In this document: piece after piece, positions 42,104 to 50,619 of the stretch
Numbering within the stretch: the stretch's first letter is position 1
Layout: every line of letters starts with the position of its first letter
Assembly (NCBI RefSeq): GCF_000384655.1
Contig: NZ_ARQI01000111.1
Coordinates: forward strand, 1-52,799
DNA from: Brachyspira innocens ATCC 29796
GTDB taxonomy: Bacteria > Spirochaetota > Brachyspiria > Brachyspirales > Brachyspiraceae
DNA length: 52,799 nt
Reading direction: 5' to 3'
The notes under the pieces: generated by a model
Databases searched by the model: none
What the model saw: the letters and a program-made list of their open reading frames with translations, nothing else
Told to the model about the DNA's origin: nothing
Translations under genes and position numbers: made by a program

Positions 42104-43087
42104 ATGATAACTAAACAAAATGTAGTTTATAATGAGATTGATAAAGAAGATTATTATATTTATATAGATCAAAAAACTAATAAAGGTATATTTACTCCGT
42201 ACTATAAAGGAAGCTGGAATAGTTTTTTATACGATTTTAAACTAGATATTTGCAGAATATTTCATAAAAATGCTAGGTCATACTCTATTATAGATCTGTC
42301 ATTAGATGGTACAAAAATAATGACTATATCTGTTACAAGCGGTGATTCTAAAAATAATATATTTAAAATAATAGAAATAGGTACAAATAAAGTATTATTA
42401 GAAATAACTGAATGGTATGTATATGAAGCATATTTCACTGCAAATGAAAGATATATTTTCATGAGAATTAAAGATGGAAATATTATGAAAGTATTTGTAT
42501 ATGATATTCAAAATAAGAAAATTATGTATTTATTAAAGGAACATATTTTTATTAAAAACGGCTGTTTTGATGAAAAAAGAATTATATTTTCATATCCTTC
42601 AATATCAGAAAATAGAGTGATATATCATTTAAACTTTAATTCTCTAACTGAAACAAAAGAATCTATTGGATATGCGGAAATAAAAGTATCTAAAATTTTT
42701 AATGCAGAAGGAAAAGATCTGCTTTTAATGGATCATGATGAATCTATTTCACTTTACAGCAATAAAAAAATTATATGGAAAATACAATTTTTATCATTCC
42801 TTAATCATTACAGCGGAGGATTTTTTTACCTCAAAGAAGACAATAAAGTATATTTAGACACTCCTGCAATAATACAGGAAAAATTATCAAACACTCAAAT
42901 TGAAAGTATGGTGCTTTACAGAATAGATTCATATTCTGGTAATATAGAAACTATTCAGCTTCCTGCTAAAATTAAATATAAAAAATTTACTCATATGTTT
43001 GATTATAAATTAATAGATACTTCTGGAAATATTTTTGATATAAAAGACAGAACGGCTTATAGTTTTCCTATAAAAACACATAGATAA
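42104..43087 (+). CDS. beta-propeller-like protein of unknown function
   Basis: 327 residues with no signal peptide. Repeated beta-strand segments follow the WD40/propeller rhythm (YSIIDLSLDGTKIMTISV, IFKIIEIGTNKVLLEITEWYVYEAYFTANERYIFMRI, MKVFVYDIQNKKIMYLL, KRIIFSYPSISENRVIYHL). No catalytic motif is recognised. AGGAG before the ATG. It may interact with the product of the preceding gene, which is 13 nt away. Confidence 0.6.
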   Translation: MITKQNVVYNEIDKEDYYIYIDQKTNKGIFTPYYKGSWNSFLYDFKLDICRIFHKNARSYSIIDLSLDGTKIMTISVTSGDSKNNIFKIIEIGTNKVLLEITEWYVYEAYFTANERYIFMRIKDGNIMKVFVYDIQNKKIMYLLKEHIFIKNGCFDEKRIIFSYPSISENRVIYHLNFNSLTETKESIGYAEIKVSKIFNAEGKDLLLMDHDESISLYSNKKIIWKIQFLSFLNHYSGGFFYLKEDNKVYLDTPAIIQEKLSNTQIESMVLYRIDSYSGNIETIQLPAKIKYKKFTHMFDYKLIDTSGNIFDIKDRTAYSFPIKTHR

Positions 43088-43147
43088 GCACATATAAAAT
43101 AAATATAAAATTAATTTTAAAAAGGATAATTAATATCAATAACTGCT

Positions 43148-43633
43148 ATGAAAAAATATATTTTTTTAATTATTTTAATATTTATAAGCATCATTTCATG
43201 TGATGAAGAGAATAATATTAATAATATTGATGATAAAAAATACAGTACGGCTGACTGCTCCAAAACTCTGTCTGCTCAAGAATATCATGTACTAATAAAT
43301 AAAGGTACAGAGCTTCCATTTACAGGAGAGTTATTAAATAATAAAGAAGACGGAATATATACATGCAAAATATGCGATACTCCTTTATTTCATTCTGAAG
43401 CAAAATTCAATTCTGGTACTGGCTGGCCTAGTTTTGATGATGCTATAATAGAAAATATAAAATTACAAAAAGACGGAAACAGAGTTGAAGTGGTATGTGC
43501 AAATTGCGGCGGACATTTAGGACATGTATTTTATAATGAAGGATTTACTGAAAAAGAAACAAGGTATTGCATAAATTCTGTTTCTCTTAATTTTATAAAC
43601 AAATTCACAAATGAAATCTCTACAAATAAATAA
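43148..43633 (+). CDS. msrB: peptide-methionine (R)-S-oxide reductase MsrB, lipoprotein form
   Basis: 161 residues. Lipobox IISC (Cys about 19) then the MsrB domain: CKICDTPLF and CANCGGHLGHVF supply the four zinc cysteines, GTGWPSFDDAI the substrate pocket, and RYCINSVSLNF the catalytic cysteine. Repairs Met-R-sulfoxide in envelope proteins. Next gene is msrA, 29 nt on. Being lipid-anchored, it needs a periplasmic source of reducing power that is not visible here. Confidence 0.93.
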   Translation: MKKYIFLIILIFISIISCDEENNINNIDDKKYSTADCSKTLSAQEYHVLINKGTELPFTGELLNNKEDGIYTCKICDTPLFHSEAKFNSGTGWPSFDDAIIENIKLQKDGNRVEVVCANCGGHLGHVFYNEGFTEKETRYCINSVSLNFINKFTNEISTNK

Positions 43634-43662
43634 AATAAATATAAAGATTATAGGAGAATACG

Positions 43663-44268
43663 ATGATAAAAAAAATTATAATAACAATCTTATCTTTATT
43701 ATCAGTAATATCCTGTTCTCAAAAATTAAACAGCCAAAATATTAATAATAAGGACGATGATATGACTAAAACAGAAATACCAAATAATGTTAAATATGCA
43801 TATTTTTCTTCAGGCTGCTTTTGGGGAACAGAATATTGGTTTGAAAAATCTAAAGGTGTCATTTCGGTTGTAAGCGGATATGCTGGGGGACATAAGGCTA
43901 ATCCTACTTACAAAGAAGTATGCACAGGCCTTACAGGTCATTTAGAAACTGTTAGAGTATGCTACGACCCAGAAAAAACAACATACGAAGAGCTTGTAAA
44001 ACTTTTCTTTGAAACTCATGACTTTACTCAAAAAAATGGTCAGGGTCCTGATATAGGCTCACAGTATCTATCTGCTATATTCTATCAAAATGAAGAAGAA
44101 AAAGAAATCGCAGAGAAATATATAAAAATGCTTAGAGATAGAAATTATGATGTGGCTACTACATTAAGAGAGTATAAAAATTTTTATGAAGCAGAAGACT
44201 ATCATCAGGATTATTATGCTAAAAAAGGTTCTATGCCTTATTGTCATTTCTATACAAAATTATTTTAA
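43663..44268 (+). CDS. msrA: peptide-methionine (S)-S-oxide reductase MsrA, lipoprotein form
   Basis: 201 residues. Lipobox VISC, a 25-residue linker, then FSSGCFWGTEYWFEKSKGV with the catalytic Cys, SGYAGGHKANPTYKEVCTG, GHLETVRVCYDP, GQGPDIGSQYLSAIFY. Together with the preceding MsrB it covers both sulfoxide diastereomers at the envelope. GGAG 6 nt before the ATG. The two are separate genes, not fused as in many bacteria. Confidence 0.94.
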   Translation: MIKKIIITILSLLSVISCSQKLNSQNINNKDDDMTKTEIPNNVKYAYFSSGCFWGTEYWFEKSKGVISVVSGYAGGHKANPTYKEVCTGLTGHLETVRVCYDPEKTTYEELVKLFFETHDFTQKNGQGPDIGSQYLSAIFYQNEEEKEIAEKYIKMLRDRNYDVATTLREYKNFYEAEDYHQDYYAKKGSMPYCHFYTKLF

Positions 44269-44300
44269 TTAAATACCATAAATTAAAAGGGAATAAAATT

Positions 44301-44750
44301 ATGAAAATAGCTATAGGCGGAGATCATTCTTCTATAGAATTGAAAAAAGAGATAATAAAATATTTAGAAGAATTAGGACATGAAGTAAAAGACTTTGGAA
44401 CTTATACTTCTGAAAGTGTAGATTATCCCATATATGGGAAAAAAGTTGCTGATGAGGTAGCAAGCGGAAGATATGAAGGCGGTGTTTTAATATGCGGAAC
44501 TGGTATTGGTATATCATTAGCAGCAAATAAAGTCAAAGGTATAAGGGCAGCAGTATGCAGTGAGCCTTATTCTGCTAAACTTTCCAAACAGCATAATAAC
44601 TCTAATATAATAGCATTTGGTGCTAGAGTTGTAGGCGTTGATTTGGCTAAAATGATAGTAAAAGAATGGCTTGATGCTGAATATGAAGGCGGACGTCATG
44701 CTAGAAGAGTTGGGCTTATCACAAAAATAGAGAATGGAGAGGAAATTTAA
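44301..44750 (+). CDS. rpiB: ribose-5-phosphate isomerase B
   Basis: 149 residues. IAIGGDHSSIELKKEI, DYPIYGKKVADEV, GVLICGTGIGISLAANKVKGIRAAVC with the catalytic Cys, and NIIAFGARVVGVDLAK. Interconverts ribulose and ribose 5-phosphate. The frame extends back to 44241 within msrA, but ATG 44301 has AAGGGA upstream and the standard N terminus. Confidence 0.95.
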   Translation: MKIAIGGDHSSIELKKEIIKYLEELGHEVKDFGTYTSESVDYPIYGKKVADEVASGRYEGGVLICGTGIGISLAANKVKGIRAAVCSEPYSAKLSKQHNNSNIIAFGARVVGVDLAKMIVKEWLDAEYEGGRHARRVGLITKIENGEEI

Positions 44751-44867
44751 TTTTTTATAAAATATATGTGTTAAGTTTAATTTGATTATGTTTTTGTGTA
44801 ACAAATTTTTTGATTAGTAAATATAATAAAGTGTATGCGTAACAAGTATACATTATTTAATTTAAAA

Positions 44868-45222
44868 TATTTTCAGGGCTTTGCCCTTACGAAGTACACA
44901 GAGTGACCATGATGTGTGACGTAGCCCCAATTCTTTTATGACGTCTGTCCACCAATGCCGAAGGAAGTACCGTTAGGTATGGTTAAAGCAAATCCCGCTT
45001 TCGGCGAGAACCATACGCTGTACAGCTCTGTGTGTCATAGAGGCTAAATAACTACATTTGACGAAGTCCACTAAAATATAAAATTCTAGTGATTGCGTTT
45101 TTCACGAAGCGTATCCGAAGGATAAAAACTTTGGTGAAGCCCACAGAGTGTGTGCGGTAAAAAAGTTGATAATTTCTATATAAAGTGCATCCGTTGACAA
45201 ACTTAAAAATTTTCAGTATATA
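44868..45222 (+). repeat. GC-rich intergenic repeat, copy D, with outward promoter
   Basis: Fills the gap 44751-45273. It has a TTTTCAGGG start, GAAGTACACAGAG, GGAAGTACCGTTAGGTATGGT (44963-44984), then CACAGAGTGTGTGCGG. It ends in TTGACA (45194-45199), 17 nt, TATATA (45217-45222), a textbook promoter facing the plus strand. The last 29 nt are shared base for base with copy E. A frame at 45052-45249 on the minus strand is spurious. The transcript would run into the pyrG terminator from the far side. Confidence 0.65.
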
Positions 45223-45228
45223 TAAGAA

Positions 45229-45254
45229 TGGCATGCTAATTTTAAGCATGCCAA
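45229..45254 (-). terminator. pyrG terminator
   Basis: TGGCATGCTTAAAATTAGCATGCCA: a GGCATGCT/AGCATGCC stem just after the pyrG stop. The T-tract on the minus strand is weak. Confidence 0.6.
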
Positions 45255-45273
45255 TTTATAAAAATGTTAATTT

Positions 45274-46890
45274 TTAATTTCTAAATTTTTTAGCTGCATC
45301 TATAAATCCAACAAACAAAGGATGAGGATTAGTAATTCTCGATTTTAATTCTGGGTGGAACTGAACACCTATCATATATGGGTGATCTTTTACTTCTGCT
45401 ATCTCAGCTAAATTTCCATTTTTTAATTTTCCTGTAATAATAAATCCAGCTTTCTCCATTTTTTCTACATAGGCATTATTAAATTCATATCTATGTCTGT
45501 GTCTTTCACTTATTGAAGTTTTTCCATATAATTTATGTGCCAAACTTCCTTCTTTTATATCGCAGTCAAAAGCTCCAAGACGCATTGTACCGCCTTTTAA
45601 GATGTTTTTTTTCTGCTCTTCCATAAGCGTAATAATAGGATTTTTAACATTTTCATTAACTTCTATAGTATTAGCATCTTCAAGTTTTAATACATTTCTT
45701 GCAAACTCTACACTCATAAGCTGCATACCCAAACATATTCCAAAATAAGGTATTTTGTTTTCTCTAGCATATTTAATAGCTTCTATTTTGCCTTCAATTC
45801 CTCTCTCTCCAAACCCGCCCGGTATAATTAGTCCATGAACACCTTTAAAATATTTTGATATATCGTTAATATCTTCCAAATCCTCAGCAGATATCCAATC
45901 TATATCAACATTAATATCATTATATATTCCGCCATGATTTAATGCCTCTGTTAAAGAAATATAAGCATCTTTCATAGAAACATATTTTCCCACTATAGCA
46001 ATCTTTACTTTGTCATTCTGTATAGCTATGTTTTTCTGCTTACATACTAAATCAGTCCAATTAGTTAAATCTATTTTAGCAGTCTCTAATTTAAAATGCC
46101 TGCATACAACATCAGAAAGCCCCTGAGCTTCAAGCATTAAAGGCACTCCGTATATATTAGGCTCATCAAAATTTTCAAACACATTCTCTTTAGGAACATT
46201 ACAGAATAATGCTATCTTTTTTTTATGCGATTCCTGCAAATGCTGACTGGTTCTGCAAACTATAATATCTGGTATAATACCGCTTTGCATAAGTTCTTTA
46301 ACACTATGCTGAGTAGGTTTTGTTTTGATTTCCTCTGAAGATTTTATAAAAGGTATTAAAGTTACATGTATATAAAGTACATTATCCTGACCTAACTCAG
46401 TTTTTACCTGTCTTATAGCCTCTATATAAGGAAGAGATTCTATATCTCCAATAGTACCTCCTATCTCTGTAATCACTATATCTGTTTTTTTAGTATCATT
46501 TTCTCTGTATATTCTTCTTTTTATTTCATTAGTAATATGAGGTATAACCTGAACAGTCTCTCCTAGGTATTTACCCTCTCTTTCCATATTTATAACATGC
46601 TGATATATTTTACCAGTTGTAACATTGCTGTATTTATTTAAGTTCTCATCTATAAATCTCTCATAATGCCCAATATCCAAATCCGTTTCCGCTCCGTCAT
46701 CAGTAACAAAAACTTCACCATGCTGAAAAGGACTCATAGTACCTGGGTCTACATTTATATACGGGTCAAATTTTTGTATAGTTACACTTAATCCCCTAGC
46801 CTTTAAAAGTCTTCCTAGTGAAGCTGCTGTTATACCCTTACCTAAACCAGATACAACACCGCCTGTTACAAATATGTATTTAGTGTTCAT
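45274..46890 (-). CDS. pyrG: CTP synthase PyrG
   Basis: 538 residues, typical length. Synthase half: [63 protein letters not shown]. Glutaminase half: [16 protein letters not shown], nucleophile [20 protein letters not shown]. Converts UTP to CTP with glutamine. GAGGA precedes the ATG. Not linked to the pyrKDFE operon. Confidence 0.97.
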   Translation of the reverse strand: MNTKYIFVTGGVVSGLGKGITAASLGRLLKARGLSVTIQKFDPYINVDPGTMSPFQHGEVFVTDDGAETDLDIGHYERFIDENLNKYSNVTTGKIYQHVINMEREGKYLGETVQVIPHITNEIKRRIYRENDTKKTDIVITEIGGTIGDIESLPYIEAIRQVKTELGQDNVLYIHVTLIPFIKSSEEIKTKPTQHSVKELMQSGIIPDIIVCRTSQHLQESHKKKIALFCNVPKENVFENFDEPNIYGVPLMLEAQGLSDVVCRHFKLETAKIDLTNWTDLVCKQKNIAIQNDKVKIAIVGKYVSMKDAYISLTEALNHGGIYNDINVDIDWISAEDLEDINDISKYFKGVHGLIIPGGFGERGIEGKIEAIKYARENKIPYFGICLGMQLMSVEFARNVLKLEDANTIEVNENVKNPIITLMEEQKKNILKGGTMRLGAFDCDIKEGSLAHKLYGKTSISERHRHRYEFNNAYVEKMEKAGFIITGKLKNGNLAEIAEVKDHPYMIGVQFHPELKSRITNPHPLFVGFIDAAKKFRN

Positions 46891-47137
46891 ATAATCCTCT
46901 AATTTTTATTTTTTATTAAATATAATAAAATCGCTATAACATTATCATAAATTATTATTAAATCAAGTAAATTTTGTATTATAATTAAAAGAATAAAAGT
47001 AAGTAAATACGATTAGAAGTAATGATAATTAAAAAAATTATTTAATTATTAAAAATATTGAGTAAAAATCAATTAATTATAATTTTTTATTTAACGATAG
47101 TTTATTTAAAAACTAAAATATATTAATATATATTATT

Positions 47138-47596
47138 ATGAAAAGTAAATACAAAGTAATAAAGTATAAAATCACTCTTTTTTTTATAGGATTTATGTTT
47201 CTATTTTCAGCACTGATGATTATTTTTCTTAATATAAGATTTAATCATAATAACAGCAGTATAATAAAAATTTATGCCAATATAGAAAGCATAAATCACT
47301 ATGAATATGGCACTATTAAAAAAAGAAAATTTGCAAATATAGTTTACAGTTTCGTATACGAAGGAAAAAATATCATACTTACAAATTCATATTTAGAAGA
47401 TAATAATAATAATTTATTGGTTAATTCAAAAACAGAAATATTTTATGACACTAAATCTGGAACCATTATAAATGAACCTAATAAATACACATTAATTTTG
47501 GCTTTTATATTTATATTTTTAGCAATAGTCATAATTACATTTGCTTTTAAATTGAAACAAAATAATATATATGTATCGCCGAAACTATATAAATAA
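47138..47596 (+). CDS. small membrane protein, DUF3592-like
   Basis: 152 residues: TM helix at about 12-34, an extracytoplasmic beta-rich part (YANIESINHYEYGTIKKRKFANIVYSFVYEGKNIILTNSYLED) and a second TM helix at about 118-140. This TM-beta-TM plan is that of DUF3592 proteins, whose function is unknown. No Shine-Dalgarno seen and upstream DNA is AT-rich (46891-47137), so the start is uncertain. Confidence 0.6.
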   Translation: MKSKYKVIKYKITLFFIGFMFLFSALMIIFLNIRFNHNNSSIIKIYANIESINHYEYGTIKKRKFANIVYSFVYEGKNIILTNSYLEDNNNNLLVNSKTEIFYDTKSGTIINEPNKYTLILAFIFIFLAIVIITFAFKLKQNNIYVSPKLYK

Positions 47597-47757
47597 ATTT
47601 TATTATGCTTTTATTATTGCCAGTGATAAACTAGCTTATGACTAAAGTTATCAATTACTATTTTATAACTTTAAAATATAGTTATAGCATTTTTCTCTTT
47701 ATTTATATACCTAAACAATTATAATTTGTCAAAATTAGTTTTTATATTTTTATTATT

Positions 47758-47951
47758 TTCAGGGACTAGCCATGCGAAGCACACAGTCCCCCCACTTCTT
47801 TTGCGACTGTAGGAAGTCTGTGAGCAAAGGAAGTACCGTTAGGTATGGTATTGCCACATACGAAGTACGCCTCACTCTGTGTGCCGTAGGCAAGCGAAGG
47901 CGGGAAAAAGAACAGTTAAAAATTGACAAACTTAAAAATTTTCAGTATATA
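47758..47951 (+). repeat. GC-rich intergenic repeat, copy E, with outward promoter
   Basis: TTTTCAGGGACTAGCC, CCCCCACTTCTTTTG, GGAAGTACCGTTAGGTATGGT (47837-47858), CGAAGTACGCC, CTCTGTGTGC. It ends with TTGACA (47923-47928), 17 nt, TATATA (47946-47951), identical to the end of copy D. The plus-strand frame at 47772-47963 lies within the repeat and is not a gene. The gap 47597-47757 upstream is AT-rich and empty. Confidence 0.65.
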
Positions 47952-47979
47952 CTAAAAATATGAAAAATAAAAATATTGA

Positions 47980-48036
47980 CTTAAACTTATAAGAGAATTA
48001 AGAGGATTGAGTATAAAAGAAATAAAAAAATTATGA
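47980..48036 (+). pseudogene. possible 3' remnant of an Rpn gene
   Basis: The plus-strand reading LIRELRGLSIKEIKKL-stop (stop TGA 48034-48036) resembles the C-terminal signature of the Rpn genes (ISKITGLSIQEIEKL-stop). No start or upstream domain remains. The stop lies in the arm of the hairpin repeat that follows. Short match, so this may be coincidence. Confidence 0.3.
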
Positions 48037-48169
48037 GCATCTGATAAGTTTACTTGTCAGATATTTTCAGCGAATAATTTTTTATGTATATATGTATAAA
48101 AAAATTATGAGCATCTGATAAGTTTACTTGTCAGATATTTTCAGCGAATAATTTTTTATGTATATATGT
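48022..48169. repeat. tandem pair of 74-bp units containing the hairpin repeat
   Basis: Two identical 74-bp units (48022-48095, 48096-48169) and the first 13 bp of a third (48170-48182). Each unit holds the hairpin element ATAAAAAAATTAT...ATAATTTTTTAT with inner stem TCTGATAAG-TTTA-CTTGTCAGA, then TGTATATATGT. The same element, with inner stem TCTTTTAAG/CTTAAAAGA, is inserted in Rpn 1 at 19653. Confidence 0.9.
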
Positions 48170-48190
48170 ATAAAAAAATTATAATCAATA

Positions 48191-48236
48191 AAAAACAAAG
48201 GGCTTTAAGTTAACTAAAAAACTAAAGACCTTTATT
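48191..48236 (-). terminator. terminator of the ankyrin-type lipoprotein gene
   Basis: AAAGGTCTTTAGT...ACTTAAAGCCCTTT hairpin followed by GTTTTTTAT on the minus strand, just past the stop at 48242. Confidence 0.78.
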
Positions 48237-48241
48237 ATTTT

Positions 48242-49831
48242 TTATTTATTGTATTCTTCTATTAACTTACTAAAGAAACTTCTTTCTAAATCAATAGCTT
48301 TTATTCTGCTGGTATGATTAAATTTACTAGCATCTCTCTTATAATTATAATAATGCTCTTCTTCTTTTTTGTTATTGTCTGATCTATTATACTTTTCCAT
48401 AGAAAATTTATCTAAATAAAAATCATTATTATCTATTATAAATGTATAATAATATGTACCGTCATCTATTGCTTCTATTGTGACATAATTTCCTGATGAG
48501 GCAATATCATAAGTTTGTGAGTAGTCATCATTTTGCATTGGATAAAAGCCTGTTATAAACTCTGCTTTATTTTCATTGTTTTTATCTCTTTTCCATATAG
48601 TTACATAATTAAAATATTTATCGCTTACTTCAAAATCATATACATATTTTTCCATTGATATAAGATTTTCTACATATTCTTCATTTAATATATGACTTTG
48701 TATTAAAATATATTTTTCATTATTATTTGTAAATTCAATTTGTGAGGCAGGTGAATAAATATAGCTAGTATCTGCAAATTTAAAAGTTTGAGATATTTTA
48801 TTTAATATTCTTATCATCAAATCTTCATTGTTGTTTCCAGTGATAACAGTATTAATTAAATTTGTAGGACTTAAAACAGGAAAATTTTCCATCAATACAA
48901 AAGATATATGGCTATCATTATGGATACTTTCTAATTCTTCTGTATCTTGAAAGCAGTGAATAGTAATATCCGCATTTTTCTCTTTTAAATAATCCATAAT
49001 ATCATACTTTTCATAATAGGCACTATACATTAAAGGAGTTCCCACATAACCATCGCGAATTCTGTTTATGGAATTTATATCAGCACCAAGTTTTAAAAAT
49101 AATATTACTAAATCCAAATTATCAGCTAAAATAGACTGAAATAATAAATCGCTTTGTAATTGATAATCTATATCAGAAAAATAATAACCTGCAGATTCTA
49201 ACTTTTTAATCAATTTTGATATTAAATTATAATTATTATTTTTTAAGTCAATTTTATTATATACTGTATTATAATCAAAATTAACTCCGCTATCTAATAA
49301 ATAATCTATAATCTTATCAGTATAATTATAATCTAATATTCTAGTATCATCTAAACTAATGCCAAGTTCAACAAGCCATTTTACTAAATCATTATAAGCA
49401 TAATTTCTATAGTCAAGTTTCTGCATTAGAGTTAATATGCTGTTTCCATCTTCATCTTCGCTGTTTATACCTTTCAAAAGTAAATCTTTAATATTCTGCA
49501 TTCTTTGTTTTTCTTCTTCTCTTCTTTCTTTTTTGGAATTATCAGATATTCCATAATTTGATAATTCTGTGTCAATGGTTTTGTATAATATTTCGTCAAT
49601 TTCTTCTTCTGTATATGGTTTGATAGGATATATATTTTTAAATTCTATTTTTTTATTTCTTGCTGGAGTTGTTTGCTGATTTATAATTTGATTTGTATTT
49701 TGAGTGGTATTGTTAGTGATTGTTATGTTTGTATTGTTATTAACTTTCGTATTGTTTTGTGTGTTATTAGATTTATTATTATTGCAGCCTACTATAATAC
49801 TTAAAGCTATCATTAATATAATTTTTTTCAT
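48242..49831 (-). CDS. ankyrin-related lipoprotein 3
   Basis: 529 residues. Lipobox IVGC (Cys about 16), then an Asn/Thr/Gln low-complexity linker to residue 65, a helical region rich in Glu/Lys, degenerate ankyrin units (DSGVNFDYNTVYNKID, LDLVILFLKLGADINSINRIRDGYVGTPLMYSAYYEKYDIMDYLKEKNAD) and a beta-rich C-terminal half (about 320-500) without repeats. Surface or periplasmic; function unknown. It stands apart from the 17-27 kb block. Confidence 0.8.
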   Translation of the reverse strand: MKKIILMIALSIIVGCNNNKSNNTQNNTKVNNNTNITITNNTTQNTNQIINQQTTPARNKKIEFKNIYPIKPYTEEEIDEILYKTIDTELSNYGISDNSKKERREEEKQRMQNIKDLLLKGINSEDEDGNSILTLMQKLDYRNYAYNDLVKWLVELGISLDDTRILDYNYTDKIIDYLLDSGVNFDYNTVYNKIDLKNNNYNLISKLIKKLESAGYYFSDIDYQLQSDLLFQSILADNLDLVILFLKLGADINSINRIRDGYVGTPLMYSAYYEKYDIMDYLKEKNADITIHCFQDTEELESIHNDSHISFVLMENFPVLSPTNLINTVITGNNNEDLMIRILNKISQTFKFADTSYIYSPASQIEFTNNNEKYILIQSHILNEEYVENLISMEKYVYDFEVSDKYFNYVTIWKRDKNNENKAEFITGFYPMQNDDYSQTYDIASSGNYVTIEAIDDGTYYYTFIIDNNDFYLDKFSMEKYNRSDNNKKEEEHYYNYKRDASKFNHTSRIKAIDLERSFFSKLIEEYNK

Positions 49832-49924
49832 AAAACTTACTTAAACTTCCTCATTAATTTTTAAAAATTAAAAAATATTCTTGGAATTATATTAAAAATT
49901 CCTAAGTTTGTCAATTTTTTTTAT

Positions 49925-50155
49925 TCAACTTTTTCCCGCCGCAAAAGTTGCAAAAAGTGCAAGCCTAAAAATAATACTAAATAGTACTAAATAGTACCAT
50001 TTATGTTTTATATGTAAACAAATTATTGAATTTAGAATAAAATAACTGCTGGATGTGCCTGCTTCTTTGTAGAAATACCACAGGCACTTCCTAAAGTGGG
50101 GTGCGAAATGACTGTGTGCTTCGCAGCAAAACCCTGCAATATTTTAAATTAAAAT
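49925..50155. repeat. GC-rich intergenic repeat, copy F1
   Basis: Part of the gap 49832-50619. CCCGCCGCAAAAGTTGC, GTGCCTGCTTCTTTG, GGCACTTCC, then CTGTGTGCTTCGCAGCAAA (50112-50130), the latter shared with copy A. A small AATAGTACTA tandem sits at 49978-49999. No plausible gene. Confidence 0.5.
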
Positions 50156-50267
50156 ATTTATTTTTTGACAAATTATAGTCGTTTATGTGTATAATAATTT
50201 ATTTTTTAATTGTCAATTTTATATCATTATATAATGATCCAAAATAATATTTATAATTTTAATATTG

Positions 50268-50542
50268 CGGCTTTGCCCCACATGTACATACTAAGTTATT
50301 TACGCCTGTAATAAATACCGTTAGGTACGAATTATCACAAATAACCATACGCAGTAAAACTCATTATGAGTGCTGTATGCAGAGAAAAAATTCATTTTAA
50401 GAAGTACGCCTTTATGTGAAGCTTGAATTTTAGAAATTACCATACATTTAATAATCACCAACGTATAAATCTAATAGTAGTGTTTTTCGTGAAGTAAAAA
50501 ACAAATAACTGTAATAATTTTATAAAAAGTTTTGAAATAAGT
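50268..50542. repeat. GC-rich intergenic repeat, copy F2
   Basis: Opens with GCGGCTTTGCCCCA, carries ATACCGTTAGGTACGA (50328-50343), ACCATACGCAG, GAAGTACGCC, and ends in AGTTTTGAAATAAGT (50528-50542), one base away from the terminal motif AGTTTTGAAACAAGT of copies A and C. Between F1 and F2 the DNA (50156-50267) is AT-rich with TTGACA and TATAAT 19 nt apart at 50165-50195. Confidence 0.55.
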
Positions 50543-50619
50543 TTAAAGTATATAATTAAATTAAAAGCAGGACTTTATTACACTAAGCCCTGCTTTTAAA
50601 TTTATGCAAACTTTTATTA

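Noticed and set aside
44241-44804. Frames opposite and upstream of rpiB
   Set aside because: They overlap rpiB and msrA, both strongly identified; the true rpiB start is 44301.
45052-45249. 65-codon frame on the minus strand in repeat D
   Set aside because: Repeat sequence, no ribosome-binding site, no conservation in copy E.
47772-47963. 63-codon frame in repeat copy E
   Set aside because: It lies wholly inside a repeated non-coding element, has no Shine-Dalgarno and no homologous frame in copy D.
49978-49999. Short AATAGTACTA tandem repeat
   Set aside because: Three imperfect units only, no sign of coding or regulatory function.
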